Of a stretch of DNA of 64,000 bases, positions 53,440 to 64,000 are shown piece by piece. Made by a program: the position numbers and the translations under genes. The notes beneath the pieces were generated by a model. That model was not told the DNA's origin. It saw only the letters and a program-made list of their open reading frames with translations, and did no database searches. The DNA lies in assembly GCA_015179045.1 (NCBI GenBank), contig WHUZ01000136.1, forward strand, positions 46,801 through 110,800, written 5' to 3'. Source of the DNA: Kalaharituber pfeilii (Eukaryota > Ascomycota > Pezizomycetes > Pezizales > Pezizaceae). Position 1 is the stretch's first letter. Every line of letters begins with the position of its first letter.

Positions 53440-55410
53440 AAGTCGCATCTAACTTCGCGCTCGGGAGGTTGCCGGCGCAAGGGTGCATCGACAGCTCATC
53501 AATCTATAGGCAGCTGAACCTCGCGCCCGCGAGGTTGCCCACACGAAGGCACATCGACAGCTCATCAATCTATAGGCAGCTGAATCTCGCGCACGCGAGG
53601 TTGCCCGCATGAAGGCACATCGACAGCTCATCAATCTATAGGCAGCTGAACCTCGCGCCCGCGAGGTTGCCCACACGAAGGCACATCGGCAGCTCATCAA
53701 TCTATAGGCAGCTGAATCTCGCGCCCGCGAGGTTGCCCGCACGAAGGCACATCGACAGCTCATCAATCTATAGGCACCTGAACCTCGCGCCCGCGAGATT
53801 GCTGACACGCAGGCGCATCGACCGGCACCTGTTCTGAACCTTGCACCCCCGAGCTTGCCCGCACGAAGGCACATCGACAGCTCATCAATCTATAGGCAGC
53901 TGAATCTCGCGCGCGCGAGGTTGCCCGCACGAAGGCACATCGACAGCTCATCAATCTATAGGCACCTGAACCTCGCGCCCGCGAGATTGCCGACACACAG
54001 GCGCATCGACTGGCGCCTGAACTGCTCATCGACTGGCCCCTGAATCTCGCGCGCGCGAGGTTGCCCGCACGAAGGCACATCGACAGCTCATCAATCTATA
54101 GGCAGCTGAACCTCGCGCCCGCGAGATTGCTGACACACAGGCGCATCGACTGGCGCCTGAACTGCTCATCGACTGGCCCCTGAATCTCGCGCGCGCGAGG
54201 TTGCCCGCACGAAGGCACATCGACAGCTCATCAATCTATAGGCAGCTGAACCTCGCGCCCGCGAGATTGCTGACACACAGGCGCATCGACTGGCGCCTGA
54301 ACTGCTCATCGACTGGCCCCTGAATCTCGCGCGCGCGAGGTTGCCCGCACGAAGGCACATCGACAGCTCAGCAATCTATAGGCAGCTGAACCTCGCGCCC
54401 GCGAGATTGCTGACACACAGGCGCATCGACTGGCGCCTGAACTGCTCATCGACTGGCCCCTGAATCTCGCGCGCGCGAGGTTGCCCGCACGAAGGCACAT
54501 CGACAGCTCATCAATCTATAGGCAGCTGAACCTCGCGCCCGCGAGGTTGCCCACACGAAGGCACATCGGCAGCTCATCAATCTATAGGCAGGTGAATCTC
54601 GCGCCCGCGAGGTTGCCCGCACGAAGGCACATCGACAGCTCATCAATCTATAGGCAGCTGAACCTCGCGCCCGCGAGATTGCTGACACACAGGCGCATCG
54701 ACTGGCGCCTGAACTGCTCATCGACTGGCCCCTGAATCTCGCGCCCGCGAGGTTGCCCACACGAAGGCATATCGAAAGCTCATCAATCTATAGGCCCCTG
54801 AATCTCGCGCCCGCGAGGTTGCCCACACGAAGGCACATCGACAGCTCATCAATCTATAGGCAGCTGAACCTCGCGCCCGCGAGATTGCTGACACACAGGC
54901 GCATCGACTGGCGCCTGAACTGCTCATCGACTGGCCCCTGAATCTCGCGCCCGCGAGGTTGCCTGCACGAAGGCACATCGACAGCTCATCGATCTATAGG
55001 CACCTGAACCTCGCGCCCGCGAGATTGCTGACACACAGGCGCATCGACTGGCGCCTGAACTGCTCATCGACTGGCCCCTGAATCTCGCGCCCGCGAGGTT
55101 GCCCGCACGAAGGCATATCGAAAGCTCATCAATCTATAGGCACCTGAACCTCGAGCCCGCGAGATTGCTGACACACAGGTGCATCGACTGGCGCCTGAAC
55201 TGCTCATCGACTGGCCCCTGAATCTCGCGCCCGCGAGGTTGCCTGCACGAAGGCACATCGACAGCTCATCGATCTATAGGCAGCTGAGCCTCGCGCCCGC
55301 GAGATTGCTGACACGCAGGCGCATCGACGGGCGCCTGAACTACTCATTGACTGGCCCCTGAATCTCGCGCCCGCGAGGTTGCCCACACGAAGGCACATCG
55401 ACAGCTCAAG
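53440..55410. repeat. 2-kb GC-palindrome array with 140-bp higher-order unit
   Basis: About thirty subunits with CTCGCGCCCGCGAG or CTCGCGCGCGCGAG (palindromic). They alternate GGTTGCCCACACGAAGGCAC + ATCGACAGCTCATCAATCTA (66 bp) with GATTGCTGACACACAGGCGC + ATCGACTGGCGCCTGAACTG. In the centre the two types form a regular 140-bp period (about 54026, 54166, 54306, 54446). Frames reading CAFVRATSRARDS are artefacts. Confidence 0.92.
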
Positions 55411-55411
55411 G

Positions 55412-56370
55412 CATTAATAGTTGGTAAGAGCCAACTTAGTACTGGAGTCCTAATCTCGCGCGCGCCAGCCTCTTGGTTGGGGATATAACGTCACACTCAG
55501 CGCGTTCATGTTCGAGCCTGCATGAATCCAATACTACAGTTGCAGTTGTTCTCGAGAACAACACTGGTTACGAGACTAGTACTTTGTTCAAACTTTAGGA
55601 ATTTCATCCGTACATAGAGATAGTACAACGCGTATTCAAGGCACCAATTTTCTGGTATCTAGCATAACTTGGCGCGGCGCGAAGTAACACATACCTCCAT
55701 CATGGAACTATATAATTGGTAGACGTTCTGGTGGGAGTCTTTCAAAATACAAATCCCGTTAGCATTATGCAAATACTAGGTGGTTTTACAGTCAATTGCC
55801 ATCGAGTTCGAGGTTGAGTTCGCGTACGCCAACTCACCCAGAGTTCGCGTACGCCAACTGAGCTGGCGCTGGGTCCTCCAGTGAGTTCGCGTACGCCAAC
55901 TCAGTTGGCACTGAGCCCTCCAGTGAGTTGGCGTACGTCAACTGAGCTGGCGCTGGTGACTGAACGTCGACCCTGAATTCCGGATTCGCACTTAGAATAA
56001 GGAGGGCTTCGTCACGTAGGAAAAACAAGAAAGAGCTTCTGAAGGAATAAAGAAGATCTATACCGTTAGCTCCGTACCGTTGGGTCCAATAAGTCTGATT
56101 GATTAAAGAGATGCAGAATCAAACAGGATTATATACATAATGAGCATTGCATGACGTGACTGCAGAACCATGACTAGACAGGCAGGTGTAACATATCAGG
56201 CAGGTGCGGAAGTAACGGAATGCATGGCTTGCAACTAAGCGCTGTGGCGTGAAGTTGGTACTGTGGCGTTATTGCATGATTCAGACACATAATAGCAACG
56301 GAGTGTAGATCATGTGTATGTTAAATGAAAGAACAGAACAGCAACCAATAAACAGACGAAACAGCAGTTA
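55412..56370. other. Spacer with a stub of the 42-bp minisatellite
   Basis: 55788-55960 holds three 42-bp units with the usual left joint. The rest shows no gene; TTGGGTCCAATAAGTCTGAT at about 56086 resembles 7802-7820. Confidence 0.5.
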
Positions 56371-56374
56371 GAGG

Positions 56375-56500
56375 AAACGTATCCATTAGTAACAGTAACA
56401 GAATGAACGTATCCATTAGTAACAGTAACAGGAAGAAACGTATCCATTAGTAACAGTAATAGAAAAAACATATCTATTAGTAACAGCAACATACGGGTAG
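56375..56500. repeat. 28-bp repeat, four units
   Basis: ACGTATCCATTAGTAACAGT + AACAGAAA, four imperfect copies. Confidence 0.8.
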
Positions 56501-56612
56501 CGGATGTTGATAGACAGCTCAACACGGGTGGCGGATGTCATGTTTCGACAGCTGGGTCCTCCAGTGAGTTCGCGTACGCCAACTCAGCTGGCACTGAGCC
56601 CTCCAGTGAGTT

Positions 56613-57325
56613 CATACTGCGATGTTGCCAAATTGAGATAATTATCCGCTGTAAGGGCACTAGATATATTTGGCCAATTGTGCATATATCAAGTATATTA
56701 AGCATGCGCATCTGAAAAAGCACTCAATTTCCCCAACCCGGAGTGGAAATTCACTCTCTGACCATGTGCATGAGATATTGGGCATATTGAGTATATTGAA
56801 CGTCTTACACATATTTGCCACATGGATTAGATATTGAGAATATATTACTATATATATGAGATATTGTGTATAATTATACATTGGACTACGTGAATGAGAT
56901 ATTAGGTATATTACACATGTTGATTGTATGCGTAAGATATGGAACATGTTGAACGTATAGTATATAATGAGTGCATGCATGAGATGTTAGATACATTTAG
57001 TATGTTGTGAGGTATCCGACGTTTTTTCACATAACTCCACTTGCAGCTATTTAGTATAGTAGGGTAGGTATCTAATGAAAATGACCCAATCTCTACATAC
57101 GCTTACAAGCACGACGACGACATTTTTGATGCATTTACTATGCGTAAAATGGTCTATCTTCCACATGCGTAACGAGGGCATTGGCGACAAGGGCATTGGC
57201 TTCGAGGGCATTGGCGACGAGGGCATTGGCAACGAAGAGGCAATTTTCAACGTATTTAACATGCGTATGCTACACATGCCCAATGAGGGGATTTTTGATG
57301 CATTTCGCATGCACAAATGGTCTAC
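56613..57325 (+). repeat. Duplicated segment (partner at 23543-24235)
   Basis: Same sequence as 23543-24235 with small differences. It is preceded by two 42-bp units and followed by MITE M3, whereas the partner continues into satellite. Confidence 0.85.
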
Positions 57326-57329
57326 TATA

Positions 57330-57545
57330 CTAGACAGAAAAATAAGTATTTGGACAGGGCATAATGCATATTATGCGCTATACGGTATTTGAGCATATTT
57401 TCGTATGGACACCCTATCACGAAATTTGGACTGTCTTATGGCTATCACCAGCCAAGCATACGAAAATATGCTAGTTTCTGCCGAATACTGCATGGCGCAT
57501 AAATATGCATTTGTCCCCTGTCCAAATATTTATTTTTCTGTCTAT
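57330..57545. mobile_element. MITE copy M3, internally deleted
   Basis: 216 bp, TIR CTAGACAGAAAAATAAG with TA on the left (57328-57329). The right end is changed from TCTAGTA to TCTATGA. Confidence 0.75.
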
Positions 57546-57837
57546 GATAGTATGGTAAGCCAGTTCTTTAGCTAGGTGGAAATCACATTGCGGCTCTTAC
57601 GTCATGAGTAAGGGTGTCAAAAATGCCTTCGAAGCGCATGTATGGAATAGACCACTTTGTATATATTAAATACGTCGAAAATTGGCTCCTCATGAATGTA
57701 GAAACATCAGGAAAAAGGGGAGTTTGCACCCTCAGTGCCATGAGCGCCAGGGCACTGGAGCGCTGGGGCGCTGCTATTGCACTGCGAAAGTGTGCTGCCA
57801 TTGCGGTACTACTTCCCATACCAGACATGCATCTCAT

Positions 57838-57884
57838 CATGCCAAGAAACCATGGGCGACCGTAGCTCCATGGTTTCTTGGCAT
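57838..57884. repeat. Palindrome, third copy
   Basis: CCAAGAAACCATGGGCGACC / GTAGCTCCATGGTTTCTTGG. One base lost in the left arm. Confidence 0.8.
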
Positions 57885-58261
57885 AGGTGCTAATCAGCAA
57901 AAAAGAGGTTGCATCAGCAGCAGCGTCACGACGCACAGTTTGTGCCCTGAGCGCCCATACATTTCTGGCCTTCTGACTCTCTGGCTTGGTGCGCCCATCG
58001 TAGTCTATCACAAAAGGTAGTTTACACCCTCAGCGCCCACAAGGCAAGTAATCCTGCCGCCAGCGTTGCGACATGCTCAACGTGCTCACATTGTCCCCAT
58101 TGCGCCCACAACGCAAGTAATCCTGCCGCCGGCGTCGCAACGTACTTAACGTGATCAAAATGTCCTCTATTGTGTCTATAATGCAAGTAATCCTGCCACT
58201 GGTGTTGTGACATGCTCAACGTGCTCAACATGTCCTCCATTGCGCCCACAATGCAAGTAAT

Positions 58262-58435
58262 CCTGCCGCCCAGTGTTTCCAACGGGCCGGCCTGGACCGT
58301 GAAAATCTAGGCCTGGGCCTGGCCTGATCTTTCAGGCCGGCCATGAGGTCGGCCTGGGCCGGTCCAGGCCGTCCAGGCGGGCCCAGGCCTGTCCAGGCCG
58401 GTCCAGGCCATTCAGGCCAGTCCAGAACAAAGAGT
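58262..58435. repeat. GGCCTG/CAGGCC inverted-repeat-rich block
   Basis: Tandem GGCCGGCCTGGACC, GGCCTGGGCCTGGCC and GTCCAGGCCGGTCC, able to fold extensively. Relatives at 44656 and 60815. Confidence 0.8.
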
Positions 58436-58439
58436 GAAA

Positions 58440-58850
58440 ATAATGTCGCTATATACATGAGAGAATAAAAGATAGTGAATGAATACGCGCGGTATCTGAA
58501 AGAATAATAGGTGGCGAAATAAATACACCTGGAAAGAATGGGAGATGGTGAAATAAACTCATGCGATATTTGACCTCAATCGGAGAGAAGAATAGACTGC
58601 GAAATAAATACACATAGAAAGAATAATAGTTGTAAATAAATGGACGCGATATGTGACCTAAATTTGAAAAAGTAATAGCTGGGCGAAATGAACACACGCG
58701 GAAAGAATAATAGGTGGTGAATAAATACGCGCGATACGTGACCTCAATTTGAAAGACTAATAGGTGGGCAAAATAAATACACGTGGAAAGAATAATAGGT
58801 GGTGAGATGAATAGCCGGGTATGTGACCGCAGTCCCTACGCGTGGATATT
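58440..58850. repeat. Imperfect repeat of about 60 bp
   Basis: Units with GAAAGAATAATAGGTGGTGA, AATAAATACACGCG and ATATGTGACCTCAATTTG, five to six copies. Confidence 0.7.
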
Positions 58851-58982
58851 TGTCGGGGTTTAAATACTAAAAAAGTATACCTAAATGGTCTGGACCGCCT
58901 GGACCGGTCTGGACCAGCCTGAACCGTCTGAAACGGCCTGAATAGCATCAACCAATCAGTAACTGCATTTTGGCCTTTGATC

Positions 58983-59434
58983 TTTTTTTTTTTTTTTTTT
59001 TTTTTTTTTTATTTCATTACTCGCATGCCGCCCAATGGGCTATGGCGAGGTTTATATTTAAAACGAAAGAAAAGAAGTCAAGATCTCTACTCCTAACTAC
59101 ATGTGGTACCCGCGGACTCTTCACTATCGCGGGTGGCGCCCGGTACAATCCCCTACTTCCGTCCCCTCTCCGGCTCATACCGGACCGACTTCAGCCATCG
59201 CCCACTCAGTCTCACCTTGTCAACCTCCATGTCCTTGCCCAGATAAACCACCACTGAACTCGTCTTCTTGCCCTCCCCTTCCAAAATCGTCTTCCTCCTC
59301 AGCCAGCGAATACCGGTTACCCTTCCCAAATCCCGGTTCGCGGCCTCCAGCCACGCCTTCACCTTACCTAAATCCTTCCGCAAGGCGATTCCATGTATGA
59401 CGATGCCGTGTTTACCTCTGGTGGTGGCATCGGG
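58983..59434 (-). mobile_element. 5'-truncated ORF1-only retroelement with ORF1 C-terminus
   Basis: 452 bp with perfect 13-bp duplication TTGGCCTTTGATC (58970-58982 and 59435-59447). Poly(T), LINE-A hairpin, the 3' UTR with CCGCGGGTACCACATGTAG (as copy 2), then ORF1 at 59434-59153: HGIVIHGIALRKDLGKVKAW ... SSVVVYLGKD ... LSGRWLKSVRYEPERGRK. A fifth independent copy with ORF1 joined directly to the LINE tail. Confidence 0.9.
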
Positions 59435-59873
59435 TTGGCCTTTGATCATCGAGATCAGCATATATCCCTGAAATCATGACAACCAATTAGCAGCCGAAGC
59501 ACTGCCTTGGCCACATATCTATAATTTTAGACCATATAATGTACGTAATAGTTAACTGAATTGAGCAATTTCCATTATGATAGCTAGCAATAGGTGATCT
59601 TGCGACTGTGCGTATACATGTAAGATGGTCATGATAACCCTTAAATAGTTTTACAGAGTGTAGGTACTATAGGTGCGAAACTGAGAGGATGGAATTGAGA
59701 AGATATGGACTGCGAAAAGTGGAAGGAGAATGTAGTGCACTCTGCTATGGCAGGATGTGTGAGTTAGATTCAGCGGGTGCCTACCTCTACATAGATGATT
59801 AGAATGAGAACACAGAACGCAGTTAAAACAGACAGCAAAATGAACTGAAATCTCTAGTAAAATAATTCCCTTA

Positions 59874-60726
59874 CTGTAGTTCACCACTTTCCCGGACACC
59901 CCACTTTCCCGGACACATTTACCACCAAAACTGCGCAACTTTTGCACTCAATATCTCAACAACCATAACAGCATTTGTGAACGCGCTTTGTATAGCTATA
60001 GACAAAGTGTAATTCTTGCTATCTAGCACTTTTTCTTCATCAAAAATTGTGGGTGCAAAGGGATTATGGCTTGTCGCATTTTTGTTGGAAGGCTTGGCAT
60101 TTATTTGTATGGGATCTCCATACAAATGTCACCGCCCCCGAATTCTGCATGCTACACATGCAATCAATTCATGAAAAAACTCAGACCCTCACATTCAATA
60201 GGATCACTCAGTTGGAAACCATGAGCAACGTAGTTAGGTAATACCTGTAGTGGTTGTGAAATCATTCACAGTATTCATATTTCCCATAGAAACCATTTGT
60301 ATGAGAAACACACCCAAAAGTAGATAGTTGTACACCAACTCTACAATTCAACAAATGAAAGTAAACTAAATGCAGCACCTTACTATAACTCTTCAGGTGA
60401 TTCTGGACATATACTATCATAGCTATTGTAATTAGCGTTGAAGAGTAGGACTATATTCAAGTCTTATGAACGTTTTGTATGGAGATCCCATACAAATAAA
60501 TGCCAAGCCTTCCAACAAAAATGCGACAAGCCATAATCCCTTTGCACCCACAATTTTTGATGAAGAAAAAGTGCTAGATAGCAAGAATTACACTTTGTCT
60601 ATAGCTATACAAAGCGCGTTCACAAATGCTGTTATGGTTGTTGAGATATTGAGTGCGAAAGTTACGCAGTTTTGGTGGTAAATGTGTCCAGGAAAGTGGG
60701 GTGTCCGGGAAAGTGGTGAACTACAG
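59874..60726. mobile_element. 853-bp transposon with 253-bp inverted arms
   Basis: Left arm 59874-60126 and right arm 60474-60726 are near-perfect inverses, starting CTGTAGTTCACCACTTTCC and flanked by TA (59872-59873 and 60727-60728). CTTTCCCGGACACC is doubled just inside the end. The 347-bp centre has no transposase. The arms encode the same short frame in inverse orientation, which is probably meaningless. Confidence 0.88.
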
Positions 60727-60775
60727 TAACACACAGGCTCAAACTGGTGATGCTATTGAGTATTTACGTGAGTAT

Positions 60776-60804
60776 TTTTTTTTTTTTTATATATCATTAA
60801 TCGC
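60776..60804 (-). mobile_element. LINE-A tail-only insertion of 29 bp
   Basis: Poly(T) plus ATATATCATTAATCGC, flanked by TTTACGTGAGTAT (60763-60775 and 60805-60817). Shortest of the series; it has only the last arm of the hairpin. Confidence 0.8.
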
Positions 60805-60814
60805 TTTACGTGAG

Positions 60815-61010
60815 TATGGCCTGAATCGGCCTGAATGGCCTGAACCGGCCTGAATGGCCTGAATCGGCCTGCATGTTTCAGGCCGGTCCAGGTCGGTCCA
60901 GGCCGGCCCAGGCCATCAGAAGCTCCGCGGGGGCCGCCCCAGGCGGTTTCAGGCCTGCCAAGCCAGGCCGCCGATCAGACCAGGCCAGGCGGCCTAATCG
61001 GCGGCCTGGC
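60815..61010. repeat. GGCCTGAATC 10-bp repeat block
   Basis: GGCCTGAATGGCCTGAACC runs then GGCCGGTCCAGGTCGG runs, as at 44656. Followed at 61040-61270 by CTCAACATGCTCAATGTG repeats. Confidence 0.75.
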
Positions 61011-61831
61011 CGGTTGGGAACATTGCTGCCGCCGGCATAGCAACGAGGTCAACGTGCTCAACATGAGCAATGTGCCCAATACGTTCTACATTTCATGTGC
61101 ATGCTCAACATACTCGACATTCTCAATGTGCCCAATGTGTCCTATATCTCATGTGCACACACTCAATATGCTTAATATACTCAATGTGCCTACATCTCGT
61201 AAGCGCACTCAACGTTTTCAAATGCTTACTGTGCTCAACATGCTTAACGTGCTCAACATGCTCAATGTATTCTACAATTCCATATCTGATACGTGCGCCC
61301 AATATGTCCAATGGTGTGAAGATGGTCAATTAACTCGATTTGGCAATATCGCAGCATGCCTGAACTGCCCTGGTTAGCACTTTACGGAATTGAGATCAAG
61401 TTTATGGTGTTGAAAAGGGGCGGAGTCAGATACGTACTGGGCTCTCCCTTGGGTTACTGAATTGAGTGCTGGTGAGGTCGCTTGGGCCCCCGTTGGGTCT
61501 CGTATAGGTTGCTAAATTCGGAGCTGATCCTATAGAGCGGGGGGTTAGGGGGTCGCCCATACAAAATTTCAGTCGTTCGCTGGGTGGGTGCCAGGGTCTA
61601 AACCTTGGCATGCGGCATCAATTAAACTAAAGTTGGACGCTTTTTTTCTATGCTAGCATGGGCATTTCTGATGCTAGCCACAAATGGAGGTCGACGCCAG
61701 CCGAAATTAAAATCGCTAGCATGGATATCACATAACTTATTTTTATCACATTACAGCCCTGGCTTCCACTTTGAGTATATGGACACTGTAGCAGTAGTTA
61801 TACGTTGTGTTACCCCATAAAACTACAGCTG

Positions 61832-61960
61832 GTCACAGCCGCGCAACTGGTAGGGTGCGAGCCCAAGAAGCGGGGGTGTTCTACCCACCCAGTAGGCAGG
61901 CCGAGCGTGGCCCAGGTTCTGAGTTCGAACCACGGGGTGACTGGCTACTTCTACTTTTTT
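61832..61960 (+). ncRNA. tRNA-like Pol III transcription unit, copy 2
   Basis: Same length and boxes as 32450. A-box CGCGCAACTGGTAGG, B-box GTTCGAACC (61923-61931) and T6 terminator (61955-61960) are unchanged. The few differences fall outside them. Confidence 0.5.
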
Positions 61961-62584
61961 GCATTGCGTAGTATTGATTTTTGACAAATTTCATATGGGC
62001 TTTCCAAATATGCACAGGAATCCAATTCAACATATGCAGATTGGTCTATTTTCTGCATGCCGGAGGAGCCAATTCTCTAGTCTCGTAACCAGCCAAGCCT
62101 GGACATTTTTAACATGTGCAAAATGGTATATTTTATACATGTGCAACGAGACGTATTTAACATGCGCCGCGACCGATGTGAGTACTATTTTACCTGGCCT
62201 TGGCAAATGCCTTGACAGATGCATGGTAAGCCGTTTTTAACATGTGCAAAATGGTCTATTTTCTATATGCACGATGAGGGCATTTGTGACGTATTTAGCA
62301 TTTGCAAAATGGTCTGTTTTATGGCCTGCCCGGCGGTTAATGCCTTGCACAGTATTTTTTTTTTAACATCGTCATTTAAATTGTGCGGCTGCAAAGGTGC
62401 GTTGCCATTGCACTGCAAAGGTGCGTTGCCATTGCACTGCAAAGGTGCGTTGCCATTGCACTGCAAAGGTGCGTTGCCATTGCACTGCAAAGGTGCGTTG
62501 CCATTGCACTGCAAAGGTGCGTTGCCATTGCACTGCAAAGGTGCGTTGCCATTGCACTGAAGAAATGGATCCACCGCGTATGTA

Positions 62585-62914
62585 CTAGACAGAAAATAAG
62601 TATTTGGACAGGGGATAAATGCATATTTATGCGCTATGCAGTATTCGGCAGAAACTAGCATATTTTCGTCTGGTGATAGCCATAAGACAGTCCAAATTTT
62701 GTGATAGGGTGTCCAACTTCATTATGTAAGAAAGTATTTGGACAGCTGACGTGATGAAATTTGGACAGCTGACATAATGAATTTGGACTTTTACACCTAT
62801 TCTTTACTGCCAAGCATACGAAAATATGCTAGTTTCTGCCAAATACCGCATAGCGCATAATAATAGCGCATAATATCCATTATCCCCTGTCCAAATACTT
62901 ATTTTTCTGTCTAG
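62585..62914. mobile_element. MITE copy M4
   Basis: 330 bp between TA (62583-62584 and 62915-62916). Same ends as M2, with one A missing in the left TIR and a small internal duplication (ATAGCGCATAATA). Confidence 0.88.
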
Positions 62915-63585
62915 TAAAATAGGGCACCATTAAGTGGGTTATCCTGGTGCTGAGTCATACGTGAACTGAGTCATTCCCGTCCTAGAGTTTGCTGGCTTAG
63001 GCTTCGCTTTCTCCTCTCTCATCTCCGTACTCCTTAGAAAACAACGCCGCAGCCCCATCACGATAGCAGCCCCTCCGCCTTCTATTCCGGCGAAACACAC
63101 CTTGCAAACCCGCAAACACGCAGCATCTTGCCTTCACAGCATCCCCCCTTCGCAGCAACTGCCTTCCCCTCCTAGCTCTCAGCAGCTCCTCAGGTACGCC
63201 ACGCAATACCCCCTCAAAGTCTCCCCCCCGCAGCAAGAGCATCTCACTCAAACTTTTTTACAGAACTCCTCGTCGCGCACTGAATTTACGCGCACTGAAT
63301 TTACGCGTGGTGAGTTCACGCGCCGCAGAAGAACTCATACGCCGCAGAACTCGCGCCGATTTTACGCATGCTGAATTCCTGAGGTGTACTCACGCCTAAC
63401 TTACCTACTGGCCGACTTGCCAACCTAACACCTTCACATTTTCACTTGCTTGTTGCTTCTTCACTTCTCCTTTCACTTTTTGCTAGACTATTCACTGTGG
63501 AAAACATTCAGTGCGTAGTGCCTGAATTTTTACAAAGTTAGCACCTTAATTATTTGTGCGCAACGCCTAATAATTTTGGTGGAAG

Positions 63586-63913
63586 ATGTCGGACGCGGAA
63601 GGAGAAAGGAGATTTGAGAGAGTTCGAGAGGTGAATGCTGAGGTGGAGGCAATAATGCCCATTGGGAAGCCCGGGGAGTATGCTGAAGTCTTCCACAGGC
63701 ATATCCGGAGCTTGGTGAATTCGTTTAATAAGCTTCCAATTATTTCAACTACCGTTTCCTTTCAAGCCTTAATGGCTGATCAAAACAAAAAAATTAAGCG
63801 CTCTGATGTAGAGCACGATCAACTTTTTGAACAGGCCACGTTAACGGAAGTGAGTGGAAGGTGGATGTCTTCGAAGGTAGTGAATTACTGGTTTTTGGAA
63901 GGGGGGATTAAAT
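63586..63913 (+). CDS. TET/JBP-like dioxygenase, copy 2, exon 1 (gene runs off the window)
   Basis: Intact exon 1 of 328 bp (109 codons plus one base), from MSDAEGERRFERVREVNAEV to WMSSKVVNYWFLEGGIK. It ends before donor GTAAGT at 63914. The ORF is open where copy 1 has a stop and two insertions. The phase matches exon 2 of copy 1. A at -3 before the ATG gives a fair start context. The region upstream (62940-63585) is shared with copy 1 and may hold the promoter and 5' leader. The 43-bp array begins at about 63988. Whether exon 2 is intact cannot be seen. Confidence 0.7.
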
Positions 63914-64000
63914 GTAAGTATGCGTTTTTTTTTTGGGGGGGGGTTATATAACAGGCTATGACCCTATGGCAAAAATCTATATACCTGATCCGGCTGCCCT

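Larger units (their letters stand above)
61480..63999 (+). repeat. Second copy of the 32.1-34.7 kb block
   Basis: Collinear with 32096-34720: TCGCCCATACAAAATTTCA, tRNA-like unit, satellite pieces, 24-bp array (7 units, 62389-62562), MITE M4 and dioxygenase exon 1. It lacks the LINE-B insertion at 32725. Runs past the window end. Confidence 0.88.

Noticed and set aside
53449..55398. Repeated CAFVRATSRARDS frames as a repeat-protein gene
   Set aside because: Frames break at each 140-bp higher-order unit and follow the DNA repeat; no single ORF spans the array.
53440..55410. CRISPR array
   Set aside because: Regular spacing, but the whole 66-bp or 140-bp unit is repeated with no variable spacers and there are no cas genes; the context is eukaryotic.
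59919..60681. Paired frames (YGDPIQINAKPSNKNATSHN...) as a gene
   Set aside because: The same sequence read from the two inverted arms of a TA-flanked element; it ends at the arm boundary with no domain.

Overview
The window looks like a gene-poor, repeat-rich (probably heterochromatic) stretch of a fungal genome, most likely a filamentous ascomycete. The signs are: many 5'-truncated, poly(A)-ended non-LTR retrotransposons (LINEs) of Tad/I type whose ORF2 ends in an RNase H domain and a CCHC-like zinc motif; fungal splice signals (GTAAGT donor, TACTAAC branch site); short solo LTRs; and C-to-T/G-to-A decay of some copies resembling repeat-induced point mutation (RIP). I saw no reverse-transcriptase domain, no rRNA gene and no ordinary housekeeping gene. 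The organism assignment is inference.

Layout. 1-2.2 kb: unassigned, possibly a decayed gene. 2.2-4.8 kb: nested LINE fragments. 5.1-6.9 kb: AT-rich decayed DNA. 7.0-20.9 kb: minisatellites, two ORF1-only retroelements (7930-9356 and 12727-14150), a LINE RNase H fragment, a solo LTR and a large inverted duplication (10.7-12.4 kb versus 18.8-20.4 kb). 21.0-24.6 kb: a 42-bp palindromic minisatellite joined to a second LINE family (LINE-B), then a segment repeated at 56.6 kb. 24.7-30.2 kb: MITEs, 1-kb inverted arms and an LTR split by two LINEs. 30.3-33.6 kb: 58-bp satellite, a tRNA-like Pol III unit and a MITE. 34.3-37.4 kb: the only recognisable cellular-type gene, a TET/JBP-like (2-oxoglutarate/Fe(II)) dioxygenase gene, broken in exon 1, with a 2.05-kb intron filled by a 43-bp minisatellite. 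37.4-39.9 kb: an LTR-like region carrying a third ORF1-only element. 40-59 kb: more satellites, LINE-B copies, a RIP-like LINE-A and a 2-kb GC-palindrome array. 59.0-61.0 kb: an ORF1-only fragment and an 853-bp transposon with 253-bp arms. 61.5-64.0 kb: a second copy of the 32-34.7 kb block; its dioxygenase exon 1 is intact and the gene runs off the window.

The most interesting system is a family of 'half-LINEs': complete units of 5' UTR + ORF1 + LINE-type 3' hairpin + poly(A), bounded by target-site duplications, with no ORF2. They share a 30-nt terminal hairpin with the ORF2-bearing LINE-A, and that hairpin covaries. This suggests they are mobilised in trans by LINE-A, as HAL1 is by L1 in mammals. 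Their ORF1 ends after an RRM-like domain and lacks zinc knuckles. Second is the duplicated dioxygenase gene with its minisatellite-filled intron, in a block that also holds a MITE, 24-bp repeats and a candidate Pol III gene.
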